DNA of 47,317 nucleotides from an uncultured Sphingopyxis sp. (GTDB lineage Bacteria; Pseudomonadota; Alphaproteobacteria; Sphingomonadales; Sphingomonadaceae). The stretch covers positions 1-47,317 of the forward strand of contig CALMYE010000006.1 of NCBI GenBank assembly GCA_937873425.1, given 5' to 3'. A model generated the notes under the pieces. The model was not told the DNA's origin and did no database searches. It worked only from the letters and a program-made list of their open reading frames with translations. Positions 33,420 to 43,078 of this stretch are shown here, piece by piece; position 1 is the stretch's first letter; every line of letters begins with the position of its first letter. The position numbers were made by a program, and so were the translations under genes.

Positions 33420-36400
33420 TCAGCGCTTGCGACCCTTCCCGCCACGCGGCTTTGGATCATGTTCGATGTGAAGATGATTGTTCGCCGGATTGTCGCGGAA
33501 CGTCTCAAAATTGACGTCATAGTCCGGTCCGAGGCGTTCGCGAACATCGCGAGCCCACTGGCGGCCCTGCGCAATGCTGATGTCATTCCCGCGCAGATCA
33601 AGCCCCTTCCCTTCGGGATGCAAACTACCGCGAGAATGCTGACTGTCGCGGGCAGACGTTACGATGCGCTGCGGCAACCCGAGCGCGTGAGCCGAGGCAG
33701 CAGCGGCGGTCAACGCCGGCGCCATGCTCGAGTCCATTGAATTGAGATTTGCCCCGCCCTTAACGCCGAGGCCGGCGGCGGCGGCTACTCCTCCCAGATT
33801 TACCCGGTGCCCGCCGAGAGGCGCGTCCGCCGCGTTATCGAGCCCGAGCGCCCTCATCGCCGACGCCACGCCTGGCATGGTGCGGATGACCCACGAATCG
33901 TTCCGAGCCTCCGCCGTTGCACCCAGGCTGTCTGCCTGCCGCCGATCGCCGAGCAAGGTTGCCCTCATGCCGTGACCATATTCATCGAGGCGCGCGACGC
34001 TCCCATCGAGTCGACCGCTCACATTATCCTCGAGCGCTACGTCACGTGCCGTACCGGAAACATCGACCGCAGGGCCGCGCGCTGCGATCTCGGCCATACC
34101 GGCAGCGCCGATCGCGCGTATGTCGTCGGCGGTAGAGAACGAGGGTCCCACAATCGTGCCGGCAGGAGCGTCCGGAACCACGCCGAGGTCGCGGTGCATC
34201 TGATCAACGCGATCGTCCATGAACTGCTTCAGCAAAGCGTCTTGCGTCATCGCCTGCGTCGTCGTCATGTTGACCAGGCCCGGGTGATAGCTCTGATCGA
34301 GATGACGATTTTGCGGGTCCATCATTGCAGTTTGAGCATAGCGGACGAATTCCTGGCTCAAATTCTTGTTCAAGGCATAGCCGTCGCGCTCGAACTGCGA
34401 GAATTCGCTCGACCAACGCTGATACCGTTCTTCCGCGCGCGAAGCTTCCTCGCTGAGGCTTTGTGAGTGCCTCAGATCCTGCGATACTTCCTGCCCCAGA
34501 CCACGGACCTGACTGTCGGTCGACGACGTGGTTGCACGATAGAAGCTCTCGCGCGCTTGCCGAGCAGCCTCCGAATTCGATTCCCTTTCAAGCCACTGAT
34601 AGGCGTCAGTGTTTGCGTTCTGAGTTGAAACGTCCTGTTCTGTGTTCCTTCTGTCGCTCGAATTGCCGTCGATGCCGATCTTCCCATCGACTTGACCTGA
34701 GAGCGGCCCGCGTTTTCCACTTACCGCACCCGACGCACCAACTCCCGCCCTTCCGGTCAACACCGTATCACGAGCCAATTTATCCGCTTCGCTTTTCGTC
34801 ATGCCAAATTGGGTCTGAAGCGTATTCGACCACTGTGACGAAAGATCTTGGACCTGAGCGATCGACGACTGCAGCGAGCGACCTTCTTCGGTTGTTGAGC
34901 TCGCCGACGTCTGCGCCGTGTCGAACAGCCGCGCCGATTCCGTGCGCGTCGTCGCCCAGCTATCGTTCGCCGCAACGCGCTTCTGCTCGACGACACCCGA
35001 CCCTTGGCTAAGCCCCTTCTGCAGCTGCGACCCATAATCCTTGCTCGCCGAGATCGCGAAGCCAAGGTTCGAAATGCCCTGACTAGTGTCGTAAGCGAAA
35101 CTTCCATCTTCGTTATAACGCATGAACGCGCCATCCCCGGCGCGCTGCTGGATGGTCGCGGCGCCAGTGCTGAAGCTCGGGGCTGTCGTGTACTGGTCCC
35201 GCTGCAGCGTGTTGACTTGCCGGTTCATCAGCGAAGCGTTGCCGTACGAATAATTGCCCGTGGTCGCTTCGGCCGCGGCCTGCTCAGCCGCATTCTGGCT
35301 TGGCGAGAGAAAGCTCGCGGAATGCGACGCGATCGCCATTGCGCCTTTCGCCATGCCGGCAGCGATGAACGGCACGGACATGATCATATAGCCGGCGAGC
35401 GCGCCGACGTCCTGGTTGACAGCCGAGATGCCGGAGAAGTTGGCGGCCGTCATCCCACCATTCGCGCCCCACGATGCAAGAGAATCCTGCCAACGCGACA
35501 TGAAGATCATGTTCAAAATGACGAACAGCGGCCCCCAGGCAGCCAGATAGAAGAAGCCCGTGATATAGCCTTTGGCAACGGTCATGCCGTTGGTGGGCAG
35601 CAGCATCAGCAGGAACAGGATTGGGAAGAGCGAGTAGAAAACGACCGTCAGAACGATGTTCAGCAAGGGAACCCATTTCATCGCGCCCGACGCGATCGTC
35701 GAATAGGTATTGCGGGTCTGAATGTCCGCGCGAGTCTGCGCGAACGCATCGATCGAACCCTGCGCGGATCCGCTAGCAAAGCTGTCGCGCGCCTCCGTCA
35801 GCGCATTGATGAACATCGCCTGCCGAACGAGCTGACCGCTGCTCGAGCCCATTCCTGCGGCGTTCATATTACTGATGTCGTTGTTCAGGCGGGTCGACGC
35901 TTGCGCAACCGGAATGCCGGGGAAGAACTGAGCTGCAATTTTGGGAGCTGCGATGGCGTAGTAGTTGCTCCAGCCATTGCGAATGAAATTGTAGGCCGTC
36001 TCGCAGGTGACGATGCCCGATGTGCCATCGGGATAGATATACTGCTGCGAAAGCGCGACCGACCCCGGCCCCATCGCAGTGAGCAGATCCGAGGACTTCA
36101 GGGTGTCGTCATAGGTTTTGCGGCCGAGCAGGATGTCATAAAAGACGCACTGCTTGAAATGCTCGTTCAGGTTGGTCGCATAGACCGGATCGTCGATCCT
36201 CAGGCCCTGCGTAGCATCGAGCAACTTCGCGCCATAGATCATGCCTCCGGTCGAATAATTGAGCACTTGGGGCATGGCGAACACGGTCTCGGCGGCTCGC
36301 GTGAGATAATCGCCGATCTGGCTGGTGAAGCCGGCGACCAGGCCGAGGCCGACCGGAACATTGTCGACGACCGCCGCCGTCACGCCTGGGTTGGTGCGAT

Positions 36401-36644
36401 CGGTAACTTTTACCGAGATCGTGGGCACCATGACGACCAAATACATCAGGGTCGCCTGCATGAACCATTTGAGGAGCGCCCGCGGATCCATATTCCACGC
36501 CGTGACGAGGAGCGCCCAGGTGAACGCCATGACCATGACAACGCGAATGAGGCCACGGTAACCACCGGAGCCTGACCACGACGCCACCGCGTTGAAGACG
36601 TTGACGAGATACTCCCCGCCCCCGACCGTGAACACCTCGATCAT
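33420..36644 (-). CDS. traG: Mating-pair stabilisation protein TraG with C-terminal M15/LAS-like domain
   Basis: 1074 aa. The start MIEVFTVGGGEYLVNVFNAVASW and several inner-membrane helices (about 30-70, 340-400 and 425-450) are standard F-type TraG. A long Ser/Gln/Ala-rich periplasmic region (500-980) follows. Unusually, the C-terminus (about 980-1074) contains SLHPEGKGLD (S1007, H1009, G1012, D1016) and NHLHIEHD (H1057, H1059), the zinc-site pattern SxHxxGxxxD...HxH of M15/LAS peptidoglycan peptidases. F TraG is about 940 aa. In known systems TraG stabilises mating pairs and mediates entry exclusion; a wall-opening activity here is inference. Last gene of the tra operon. Confidence 0.9.
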   Translation of the reverse strand: MIEVFTVGGGEYLVNVFNAVASWSGSGGYRGLIRVVMVMAFTWALLVTAWNMDPRALLKWFMQATLMYLVVMVPTISVKVTDRTNPGVTAAVVDNVPVGLGLVAGFTSQIGDYLTRAAETVFAMPQVLNYSTGGMIYGAKLLDATQGLRIDDPVYATNLNEHFKQCVFYDILLGRKTYDDTLKSSDLLTAMGPGSVALSQQYIYPDGTSGIVTCETAYNFIRNGWSNYYAIAAPKIAAQFFPGIPVAQASTRLNNDISNMNAAGMGSSSGQLVRQAMFINALTEARDSFASGSAQGSIDAFAQTRADIQTRNTYSTIASGAMKWVPLLNIVLTVVFYSLFPILFLLMLLPTNGMTVAKGYITGFFYLAAWGPLFVILNMIFMSRWQDSLASWGANGGMTAANFSGISAVNQDVGALAGYMIMSVPFIAAGMAKGAMAIASHSASFLSPSQNAAEQAAAEATTGNYSYGNASLMNRQVNTLQRDQYTTAPSFSTGAATIQQRAGDGAFMRYNEDGSFAYDTSQGISNLGFAISASKDYGSQLQKGLSQGSGVVEQKRVAANDSWATTRTESARLFDTAQTSASSTTEEGRSLQSSIAQVQDLSSQWSNTLQTQFGMTKSEADKLARDTVLTGRAGVGASGAVSGKRGPLSGQVDGKIGIDGNSSDRRNTEQDVSTQNANTDAYQWLERESNSEAARQARESFYRATTSSTDSQVRGLGQEVSQDLRHSQSLSEEASRAEERYQRWSSEFSQFERDGYALNKNLSQEFVRYAQTAMMDPQNRHLDQSYHPGLVNMTTTQAMTQDALLKQFMDDRVDQMHRDLGVVPDAPAGTIVGPSFSTADDIRAIGAAGMAEIAARGPAVDVSGTARDVALEDNVSGRLDGSVARLDEYGHGMRATLLGDRRQADSLGATAEARNDSWVIRTMPGVASAMRALGLDNAADAPLGGHRVNLGGVAAAAGLGVKGGANLNSMDSSMAPALTAAAASAHALGLPQRIVTSARDSQHSRGSLHPEGKGLDLRGNDISIAQGRQWARDVRERLGPDYDVNFETFRDNPANNHLHIEHDPKPRGGKGRKR

Positions 36645-36668
36645 CGCACGCGCTCCTTCAGCCCGGAA

Positions 36669-38117
36669 TCAGGGCCGCAAACCTTGCGCCGACAAAGCGC
36701 GGGAGAAATTCAGGGATGCCGCCATCCCCGGCGCCATGCGCGTCTGCAGGGTGCTTTCGATCATCATCGCGCGATCGACGATCTCAAAGGTCCGCGTCAC
36801 GCGCTGGTTCACCGTGCTTTCGCGCTCGAACAGCCGCTGGCGCACGCGCGCAAGCTGTTCGTTGAACTGGCGCAAATTTTCGGAATCGGCTTGATTGCTG
36901 TTGTTCGACTGGCCCGAGGCCACCTGATCGAGCATCCGCTGGACGATCGAGTTGAGCAGGTCGATCGCGGTGACTTCGGCGAGCGAGTTGAGCTCGCCCG
37001 GCGACAGGTTGAAGCCCGAGGCCGCCTGTACGGCAACAACCTTGTAAAGCGGGATGCTGGCAACGCCGAGGAGGTTCTTCTCTTCGGTCGTCAGTGCCGC
37101 ATTGCTCCGCACCTTGTCGCTCATCGACTGGATCAACATTGCAACACGAGGCCGCAATGCCGTAGCCCCAAGCGCCGGGATCGTCCGCTTGCCCGGATTG
37201 AGGCACTTGTCGGTTTCGTCACAGCCGAGGACGTCGATCTCCTTGTCGCCGTCAAGCAGCGCATCGAGGATCGCGGGATCGCCCTCCCCCCTATAGATGA
37301 TCGGGAGCGGGTCGTTGTCCGATGGACGCTTGCCCACGACGATCGTGCCCGTAAGCGTCATGACGAGCTCGCGCATCTGCCGATCCGAGCTTTCAAGCGG
37401 CGATTGCTTGATCATGTCCCAGGCGTAGTTTTTCGGGCCCGGGGTCATTGCCGCAAGCGCCAGGTCGGTATTCGAATTGATCGTCGACGATCGCTCGCCG
37501 CCATTACCGCATCCGCGACGCGACTTTGCCCAGTCGGAGAAGCGCCCTGCAGACGTGCCGATCGACTGGCAAATTCGATCCTCCGCCGCGTCGACCTTCG
37601 GCCATACGGCGCCGACGGCCGCGGCGGCTGCCTCGCAGCTCTGCATGTTGAACTGGTTCACTTTGTTGGCGATGTCCTGCATCTGGTCGATCACGCCGCC
37701 GATTTGCGGACTGATGCTGTCGATTGCGAGCTTGAAGGCAAAGCCGATGGCGTTATTCGCGATCGCCTTCAGGTTGGCGACGAATTCCGACATGTTGATG
37801 AAGGAGAAGGAGCCCGAGAAGATGTCGATGCCGCCGCAGCCAGCACGGACTTTCGGAAGCTGGATGTTGGCGGGATAGACGCTCTTTTGCGGGAACCGGG
37901 CCCATACGGAGCCGAGCGAGTAATAGCCCGCGGACTGGCCCTGATAGGCCGTCGCCCCGGTAGCATTAGCCGACGCGCCCATATCGTTGAAGAAGTCGCT
38001 CATCTCGTCGCCAACGCCCGCCTGTGCCGGCGCCGCGGCTACGGAAAGCGCAATGATGCCAATCCCGATCCGGGAAACGGCCACGCGGATCCGCGCGATG
38101 AATTTGATGTCGACCAT
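36669..38117 (-). CDS. traH: F-type pilus assembly / mating pair protein TraH
   Basis: 482 aa. Signal peptide ending APAQAG (about residues 1-33), then the TraH core: FFNDMGASANATGATAYQGQSAGYYSLGSVWARFP, the CGGIDIFSGSFSFIN segment and paired Cys such as QSCEAAAAAVG and RRGCGNGG. Periplasmic, needed for pilus extension and mating-pair stabilisation with TraF, TraG and TraN in F-like systems. Its start overlaps the end of the preceding traF, consistent with the operon order N-F-H-G. Confidence 0.92.
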   Translation of the reverse strand: MVDIKFIARIRVAVSRIGIGIIALSVAAAPAQAGVGDEMSDFFNDMGASANATGATAYQGQSAGYYSLGSVWARFPQKSVYPANIQLPKVRAGCGGIDIFSGSFSFINMSEFVANLKAIANNAIGFAFKLAIDSISPQIGGVIDQMQDIANKVNQFNMQSCEAAAAAVGAVWPKVDAAEDRICQSIGTSAGRFSDWAKSRRGCGNGGERSSTINSNTDLALAAMTPGPKNYAWDMIKQSPLESSDRQMRELVMTLTGTIVVGKRPSDNDPLPIIYRGEGDPAILDALLDGDKEIDVLGCDETDKCLNPGKRTIPALGATALRPRVAMLIQSMSDKVRSNAALTTEEKNLLGVASIPLYKVVAVQAASGFNLSPGELNSLAEVTAIDLLNSIVQRMLDQVASGQSNNSNQADSENLRQFNEQLARVRQRLFERESTVNQRVTRTFEIVDRAMMIESTLQTRMAPGMAASLNFSRALSAQGLRP

Positions 38118-38950
38118 CAGAAGTCGCTCCCCACTTTGGTGCTCGTGAGCATGAAAATGCGTTCGGTGATTTCGTCGGCCGACAAGATGCCGGTGCCGAT
38201 CGGTATCGGGCGACGAGTCACGGTGTCATAGAGCACCAGCGTCGGGGTGGCCTTGGTGGTGAGGCCCATCTTGGCGTGCTGCCCGACGTCGACGACGTAA
38301 TTCGGGAATTCGCGGTTCGGTCCGCCGTCCATCGAGACGGCAACGACATTGAAGCCGCTGTTCATCGAAAGCGATTTCAGAATGGGTGCAAAGATCTCGC
38401 ACGCGCCACAGCTCTGCGCGTAGAAATAGAAGATCCCGTAGCGTTTCGAGAGATTCCGGAGCGCCTGCTCCTGTTCAGCCTTGCGATTGTCGATCCAGGC
38501 GCGCTTGGCGAGCGTCGAAACGGGACGCTGAAGCGTATAGTCGAGCTCTGGGTTCTGCCACATCGACCGCTGCCAGACATCGGAGAACATCGAGGCCCGA
38601 TCGAGCTGCTCGCGCTGGAAACGAATATAGGCTGTCACATTCACTTCCGACGGCTCGAGGATTGCCCGCGCCTTCAGCTCGTCGAGCTCCTTGGCGATCG
38701 CAGCCAGCCGTTCGCTCGCGGCTGTCGACGGCGGCGGCGGGGCATTCGGATTGGGTCGCGGTTTCGGTTTGTCGCAATAGAACCAAGTTCCGAGTTTGCG
38801 GGCGCCGCAGTAGAAGTCTTGGCTGGGAGAGGGCCTAGTCGCATCAGGAGAGCGATCTTCGACCGAAGATTGTGCTCGAATAGGTACGCCGGAAACGACG
38901 AGCAGTGCGCCGGCAAGAGCAATCGCGCTACGGATCGCCGTCTTCATCAT
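38117..38950 (-). CDS. traF: Thioredoxin-fold pilus assembly protein TraF
   Basis: 277 aa from tandem ATGs at 38950, after GGAGAAGA; signal peptide AIRSAIALAGALLVVSGVPIRAQ. The C-terminal half is a thioredoxin fold with FYFYAQSCGACEIFAPIL, so it keeps an intact CxxC, unlike plasmid F TraF, plus a cis-Pro-like KATPTLVLYD. It probably makes or shuffles disulphides in the Cys-rich partners TraN, TraU and TraH. The frame stays open upstream to an ATG near 39121 with its own GGGAGGAAA site; that would add a basic stretch of about 57 residues before the signal peptide and is less likely. Confidence 0.88.
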   Translation of the reverse strand: MMKTAIRSAIALAGALLVVSGVPIRAQSSVEDRSPDATRPSPSQDFYCGARKLGTWFYCDKPKPRPNPNAPPPPSTAASERLAAIAKELDELKARAILEPSEVNVTAYIRFQREQLDRASMFSDVWQRSMWQNPELDYTLQRPVSTLAKRAWIDNRKAEQEQALRNLSKRYGIFYFYAQSCGACEIFAPILKSLSMNSGFNVVAVSMDGGPNREFPNYVVDVGQHAKMGLTTKATPTLVLYDTVTRRPIPIGTGILSADEITERIFMLTSTKVGSDF

Positions 38951-39125
38951 TCTTCTCCGTTTTGAAAGGCTGCTTTGCCGCGATCGCAGCGCCGCCTTGG
39001 CGAGCGACGATTTGTGCATTTCGAGAACTTCGCGCCCGAGCGGGGTTGTCTGAACCTCGCGCTCCTCGCCTATGTGATCCACCGCTCTGACGAGGACCGA
39101 AAGCCGTCGGGATGGAATCATCTCG

Positions 39126-42100
39126 TCAATTTCCTCCCGGTCCATGCTGCTTATAATAGGCATCGATCTTCGCCTGGATGTCGCTCGCCATCTGCGCTTC
39201 ATCGGGAAGCTTCACGGCTTCGAGGAAGTCCGCATAGATGTCGGAGAAATCCATCTTGCTGAGGTCGAGGCGCGAGAATTCGTCGACCGTGAAACCGGCG
39301 CATTGTCCTTCCTTGGGCTTCCCCCACGGCTTGTTGATTTGCGGCCGCCCCTGCTCCTGCAGGATCCGCGTCAACTTCGATTCAAAGCAACAATAGGCCT
39401 TCCGCTTCGTCTGGCAGACGCCGAGGAAGCTCGATGAACAATAGCTGCCGATCGAGACGCAAAGACCGAGGCGATCCTTTACGTCGAGCTGCTTTTCTTC
39501 ATTCGAGCAAAGGAACGTGGTGAGAAACTGGGTGGCGACGCCTGCGAGCGCTGCAGGTCCGCCACTGAGCCCCGCCCAGGCGGCCGCCGCGGCGACGCCG
39601 CCGGAGAACAGGCCCGACACCTTACCAGCGCAGCAGTTGACCAAACCGAATACGGGCTTGTGACACGTCTCGCGCGTGCCCTTGAAAAGCCCCATCGTAT
39701 CGGGATCGAATTCCTTGCCGACCTGATCGATCGCGCCCATCGCAACGAGCGCATCCTTGAATTCGTTCGAGGCTTCCTCCTCGATCTCGCTGCAGCTCCC
39801 GTTGATGCAATACATCGACCCGCCGCAGACATATTCCTTCACATCGGTCGGCGGAGAATTCGGAATCGGGCATTTGAAGGTGCGCTCGGTGACCTTGCAG
39901 GGGCCGTTCGGCTCCTCATCAAGGCACGTGTCCCGCACGTGACTGCATTTGGGATTTGACTCGAGCTCGGCGCACTCGCTCTGCCCCGCGCTCTCGCCGT
40001 AGCAGGTGCCATTCTGTTCGGTGGCGCCGGGCGGGCAGACCATCGTGACCCTCGCCGGCAGCGAGAGGGTCATTGAACAGGTCGTACCCGACAGCGTGTA
40101 ATTCGCCGGGCAGCTATAGTTGGGCTGCGCCGGATAGGTCTTGGTGCAGGTCGTGCCCGAAAGGGTGAAGTCGGTCGGGCAGCTATAATTCGGGGTCGCA
40201 GGCTGCGTTTCCGTCTTGCTGCACATGTTGCCGCTGAGGCTGTACCCAGACGGGCAGGAATAGATCGGCGTCGCCGGCTGCGAGAGGACCGACTTGCACT
40301 TGTCCCCCTGAACTTCCCATCCGGTCGGACAGCTATATGTCACCTCCGCAGGCTGCGCGAGGTCGATCGTGCAAACCGAACCGGACAGCGAGCCGCCATT
40401 GGGGCAGCTATAGGTAACCGGCGCGCTCGTCTCATCGGTCCGCGAGCACGTCGTTCCCGAAAGATTATAGCCAGACGGGCAATAATAGACCGGGGTAGCA
40501 GACGTCGACGTGACGATCGTGCACGTCGTACCGTTGAGCGTGCCGCCACTCGGGCAAGTATGCGTGACCGTCGCCGGCAGCGAGCTGCTCGTATTACAGA
40601 TGCTTCCGGCGAGCGTGCCGCCACTCGGACAGCTGTAAGTGACCGTCGCTGGGCTGCTCGAGCTCGTCTGGCACTGCGTGCCGTTAAGCGTCCCTCCGTT
40701 CGGACAGCTATAGCTTACGGTCCCCGGCGTCGCGGTCACCATCGTGCACATCGATCCCTCGACGACATAAGCGCCAGGGCAGGTATAATTGACCTTCGGG
40801 TGGAAGAAGCACTTCGTCCCGCTGTAACCCTGCGCTTTTCCTTCCTTATAGAAGCCGGTCCAGGTAGTCGGGCAGGTCTTGCCCGTCTTGGCGAAGCCGC
40901 AGTAGGGCGCATTTTCGAAGGTATAGAGATCCATCGGCAACGCCCAGCCACTGCACTGATAGACCGGCGTCCCCGGCGTCTGAGTCGTCGTCATGCAGTT
41001 GGTGCCGTTCGGCGTACCCCCGTTCGGGCAGCTATAGCTCGCTGTTGCGGCATAGCTCCCGGAGGTAACGCATTCGGTGCCCTGCAGCGTACCGCCGTTC
41101 GGACAGCTATAATTGGGTGTCGCGCCATAGCTTCCGGTTGCCGTGCAAGTCGTTCCGACGAGGGTATAGCCTGATGGACAGCTATAATTCGGAATCGCCG
41201 TATAGGTCCCGGTCTGGGTGCAGGTCGTGCCATTCAGATCGTAACCGGCAGGGCAGGTATAATCGACGTCAGCCGGCTGCGAGAGCGTGCGCGAACAGGT
41301 GGTGCCCGAAAGATTATACCCGGCGGGACAGCTATAGCTTGCCGTGGCGGCATAGGTCGATTTCGAGCGACAGGTTGTCCCTTCAAGGACGTAACCGGTG
41401 GGGCAGTTATAGTTCGGCGTCGCCGACTGCTCGAGCGTCCGCACGCAGCGATCGCCTTCGAGCATATAGTCAGCCGGGCAGCTATAGCCGGTAATCACCG
41501 CGGGCTCAGTCGTCGTGCGCGTGCAGTTCGTGCCCTGCAGGGTGAACCCGGCGGGGCAACTGTGGCTGGATACCGAAGCGGGCTGAGTCACGACGCATGT
41601 CGTTCCCTGCAGCACACCGCCGTCGGGGCACGTATAGGTAACGTCCGCAGGCTGGGTCAGCGTCTTCGTGCAGGTCCGACCGACAAGGGTATAGCCATCG
41701 GGGCAGCTCAGCTCCTCGACGCGATCGGGCGTCGTGACGGTGACGCCAACGTCGCACGTCGCGTCATAATAGTCCTGCTTCTCACCAACCTTTACTTCCT
41801 CGCAAGTGCCAGGCGTGTTGCTGATGTTCTCGCCGAGCTCGGAGCTCCCGGCGTTCTGATTGATCTCCTCGCCCTTCTTCATGATGTCTTCGAACGACGA
41901 AGGATCAACGGTCGCGCGATTGGCGTCCGCGCCCATCATGAATTCCCAGGCTTCGTTACCGACCGCATTGCCGCCCGCGGAATTGAGCGCCCCATCGTCG
42001 GTGCCGAAAAGGCTCGAAAGATCGCTCGGCGCCGTCGAATAGCCCGGAATGACGTCGCCGGTGACTTCCTGATCGGGAATCGAGGCGGCTCCCTCTTTCC

Positions 42101-42311
42101 CTGATTTGGCGAACGCTTCGCCATCCTTGCCGGCAGCCGAAATCTCTCCGGATGGCTGCGATGTTTGCGCCTGAACAACCGGGATAGGACCGACCACCAT
42201 GGCGACCGCCGCGACGATCGCGACGAGTGAACGGCCCAAGCGCCGAACGCCGGCGCCAGCGACGCCTTCAGGTTCGATCGAAGTTGCTGGTCCAGAGCTG
42301 GCGTCGATCAT
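39126..42311 (-). CDS. traN: Outer-membrane mating-pair protein TraN with a Cys-rich repeat array
   Basis: 1061 aa; ATG 42311 overlaps the trbC stop as ATGA. Signal sequence ends VVQAQ at about residue 49. The middle (about 200-770) is an array of roughly 21 repeats of the form YSCPxGYxLxGTTCxxT, interrupted once by an irregular segment (YQCSGWALPMDLYTFENAPYC). A C-terminal TraN core with more Cys follows (CAELESNPKC, CCAGKVSGL). F TraN is 602 aa, so the repeats account for most of the extra length. TraN sits in the donor outer membrane and contacts recipient receptors; the repeats probably form a disulphide-stiffened stalk. Confidence 0.92.
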   Translation of the reverse strand: MIDASSGPATSIEPEGVAGAGVRRLGRSLVAIVAAVAMVVGPIPVVQAQTSQPSGEISAAGKDGEAFAKSGKEGAASIPDQEVTGDVIPGYSTAPSDLSSLFGTDDGALNSAGGNAVGNEAWEFMMGADANRATVDPSSFEDIMKKGEEINQNAGSSELGENISNTPGTCEEVKVGEKQDYYDATCDVGVTVTTPDRVEELSCPDGYTLVGRTCTKTLTQPADVTYTCPDGGVLQGTTCVVTQPASVSSHSCPAGFTLQGTNCTRTTTEPAVITGYSCPADYMLEGDRCVRTLEQSATPNYNCPTGYVLEGTTCRSKSTYAATASYSCPAGYNLSGTTCSRTLSQPADVDYTCPAGYDLNGTTCTQTGTYTAIPNYSCPSGYTLVGTTCTATGSYGATPNYSCPNGGTLQGTECVTSGSYAATASYSCPNGGTPNGTNCMTTTQTPGTPVYQCSGWALPMDLYTFENAPYCGFAKTGKTCPTTWTGFYKEGKAQGYSGTKCFFHPKVNYTCPGAYVVEGSMCTMVTATPGTVSYSCPNGGTLNGTQCQTSSSSPATVTYSCPSGGTLAGSICNTSSSLPATVTHTCPSGGTLNGTTCTIVTSTSATPVYYCPSGYNLSGTTCSRTDETSAPVTYSCPNGGSLSGSVCTIDLAQPAEVTYSCPTGWEVQGDKCKSVLSQPATPIYSCPSGYSLSGNMCSKTETQPATPNYSCPTDFTLSGTTCTKTYPAQPNYSCPANYTLSGTTCSMTLSLPARVTMVCPPGATEQNGTCYGESAGQSECAELESNPKCSHVRDTCLDEEPNGPCKVTERTFKCPIPNSPPTDVKEYVCGGSMYCINGSCSEIEEEASNEFKDALVAMGAIDQVGKEFDPDTMGLFKGTRETCHKPVFGLVNCCAGKVSGLFSGGVAAAAAWAGLSGGPAALAGVATQFLTTFLCSNEEKQLDVKDRLGLCVSIGSYCSSSFLGVCQTKRKAYCCFESKLTRILQEQGRPQINKPWGKPKEGQCAGFTVDEFSRLDLSKMDFSDIYADFLEAVKLPDEAQMASDIQAKIDAYYKQHGPGGN
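40005..41715 (-). repeat. In-frame tandem repeats inside traN
   Basis: About 21 units of some 75 bp, recognisable by recurrent GGGCAGCTATA on the plus strand (Y-S-C-P on the minus strand), all in frame. Units differ by 20-50 percent, so they are old duplications kept by selection rather than a fresh expansion, but homologous recombination could still change copy number. Confidence 0.85.
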
Positions 42312-43078
42312 GACCCCTGCCCTTTTTTCAGGCGCGCCAGCGCTTGGCCCGCGATCGCCGAACCGGGGCCACGACCGTCGACGAATGTCTCGAGTGCATA
42401 TTCGAGCGGCACATTGCCGCTCATCCGATCATAGGGCGGCACGGACGTCCGGCAGTTGAACCCGTCACAAAGTTCGAATTCCGATGTCACGACGACGATC
42501 GCCGGCACCGCCGTCACGTCGAATGCGCGAAACAATCGCGGATCGATGCCGATGCTGCCGTAAGCATCCTGGTTGTCGACAACCTTCATGATCCCCTGTT
42601 GAAACGCCTTCATGGAATTCCCGGGGAAACCATTAAACACGACAGTGCCGCCTGCTTTCGCCGTATCGCGAATGAGCTGCTTCAGGCTTTGCTCCGGCAT
42701 CGACAGCGATGCGAAAACGATGAGCTGAGGCGCGCCCTTGTCGCTGGCCTCAAGCTCTTTGGAGGCGGCCAGCATCTCGTCGAAATCTATCGCCCCGGTT
42801 GGCGCTCCCCCGAGCACAGCCTTATTCTCGCTGAGGTTGCGGTTCCCGCCGTCGGCCGCCTCGCGCGCATCGGCGCGCATTTCATCACCCCGGCGCGCCA
42901 CTTCGCGGATGAGCGCCTCCGCGTCGGGATCGGCCGCTTCACCGCGGCTCAGGATATGCTGAATATCGAGGCCATCGACATTCTGCGCCAGCGCGATGCT
43001 GCCGCCGCAAGCCGCCAGCAGCACGGCCGCGGAAACAAATTTCCCTTTTCTGGAAAGGTTTTTCAAAGGACGCAGCAA
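42308..43078 (-). CDS. trbC: Pilus assembly protein TrbC (F type)
   Basis: 256 aa. TTG 43078 is chosen: GGAGG is 7 bases upstream, and a signal peptide (GKFVSAAVLLAACGGSIALAQ) begins soon after. The longer frame to 43477 only reads antisense-like sequence inside traU. The C-terminal domain (about 120-245), with LIVFASLSMPEQSLKQLIRDTAKAGG, VFNGFPGNS and DVTAVPAIVV, is the TrbC_Ftype thioredoxin-like fold. Periplasmic, required for F pilus assembly, and typically works with TraW; the fused TraW-TrbC forms in other plasmids support that. Overlaps traU by 16 bases. Confidence 0.9.
   Translation of the reverse strand: MLRPLKNLSRKGKFVSAAVLLAACGGSIALAQNVDGLDIQHILSRGEAADPDAEALIREVARRGDEMRADAREAADGGNRNLSENKAVLGGAPTGAIDFDEMLAASKELEASDKGAPQLIVFASLSMPEQSLKQLIRDTAKAGGTVVFNGFPGNSMKAFQQGIMKVVDNQDAYGSIGIDPRLFRAFDVTAVPAIVVVTSEFELCDGFNCRTSVPPYDRMSGNVPLEYALETFVDGRGPGSAIAGQALARLKKGQGS

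Noticed and set aside
35004-36575. Long plus-strand frame (523 codons) opposite traG, and a similar one (36684-38231) opposite traH
   Set aside because: Both are antisense shadows of clearly recognisable tra genes, with His/Arg-rich composition and no ribosome-binding site.
40005-41715. CRISPR-like regularly spaced repeats
   Set aside because: The units are in frame, diverged, and encode Cys-rich protein repeats of TraN; there are no invariant repeats with unique spacers and no cas genes.
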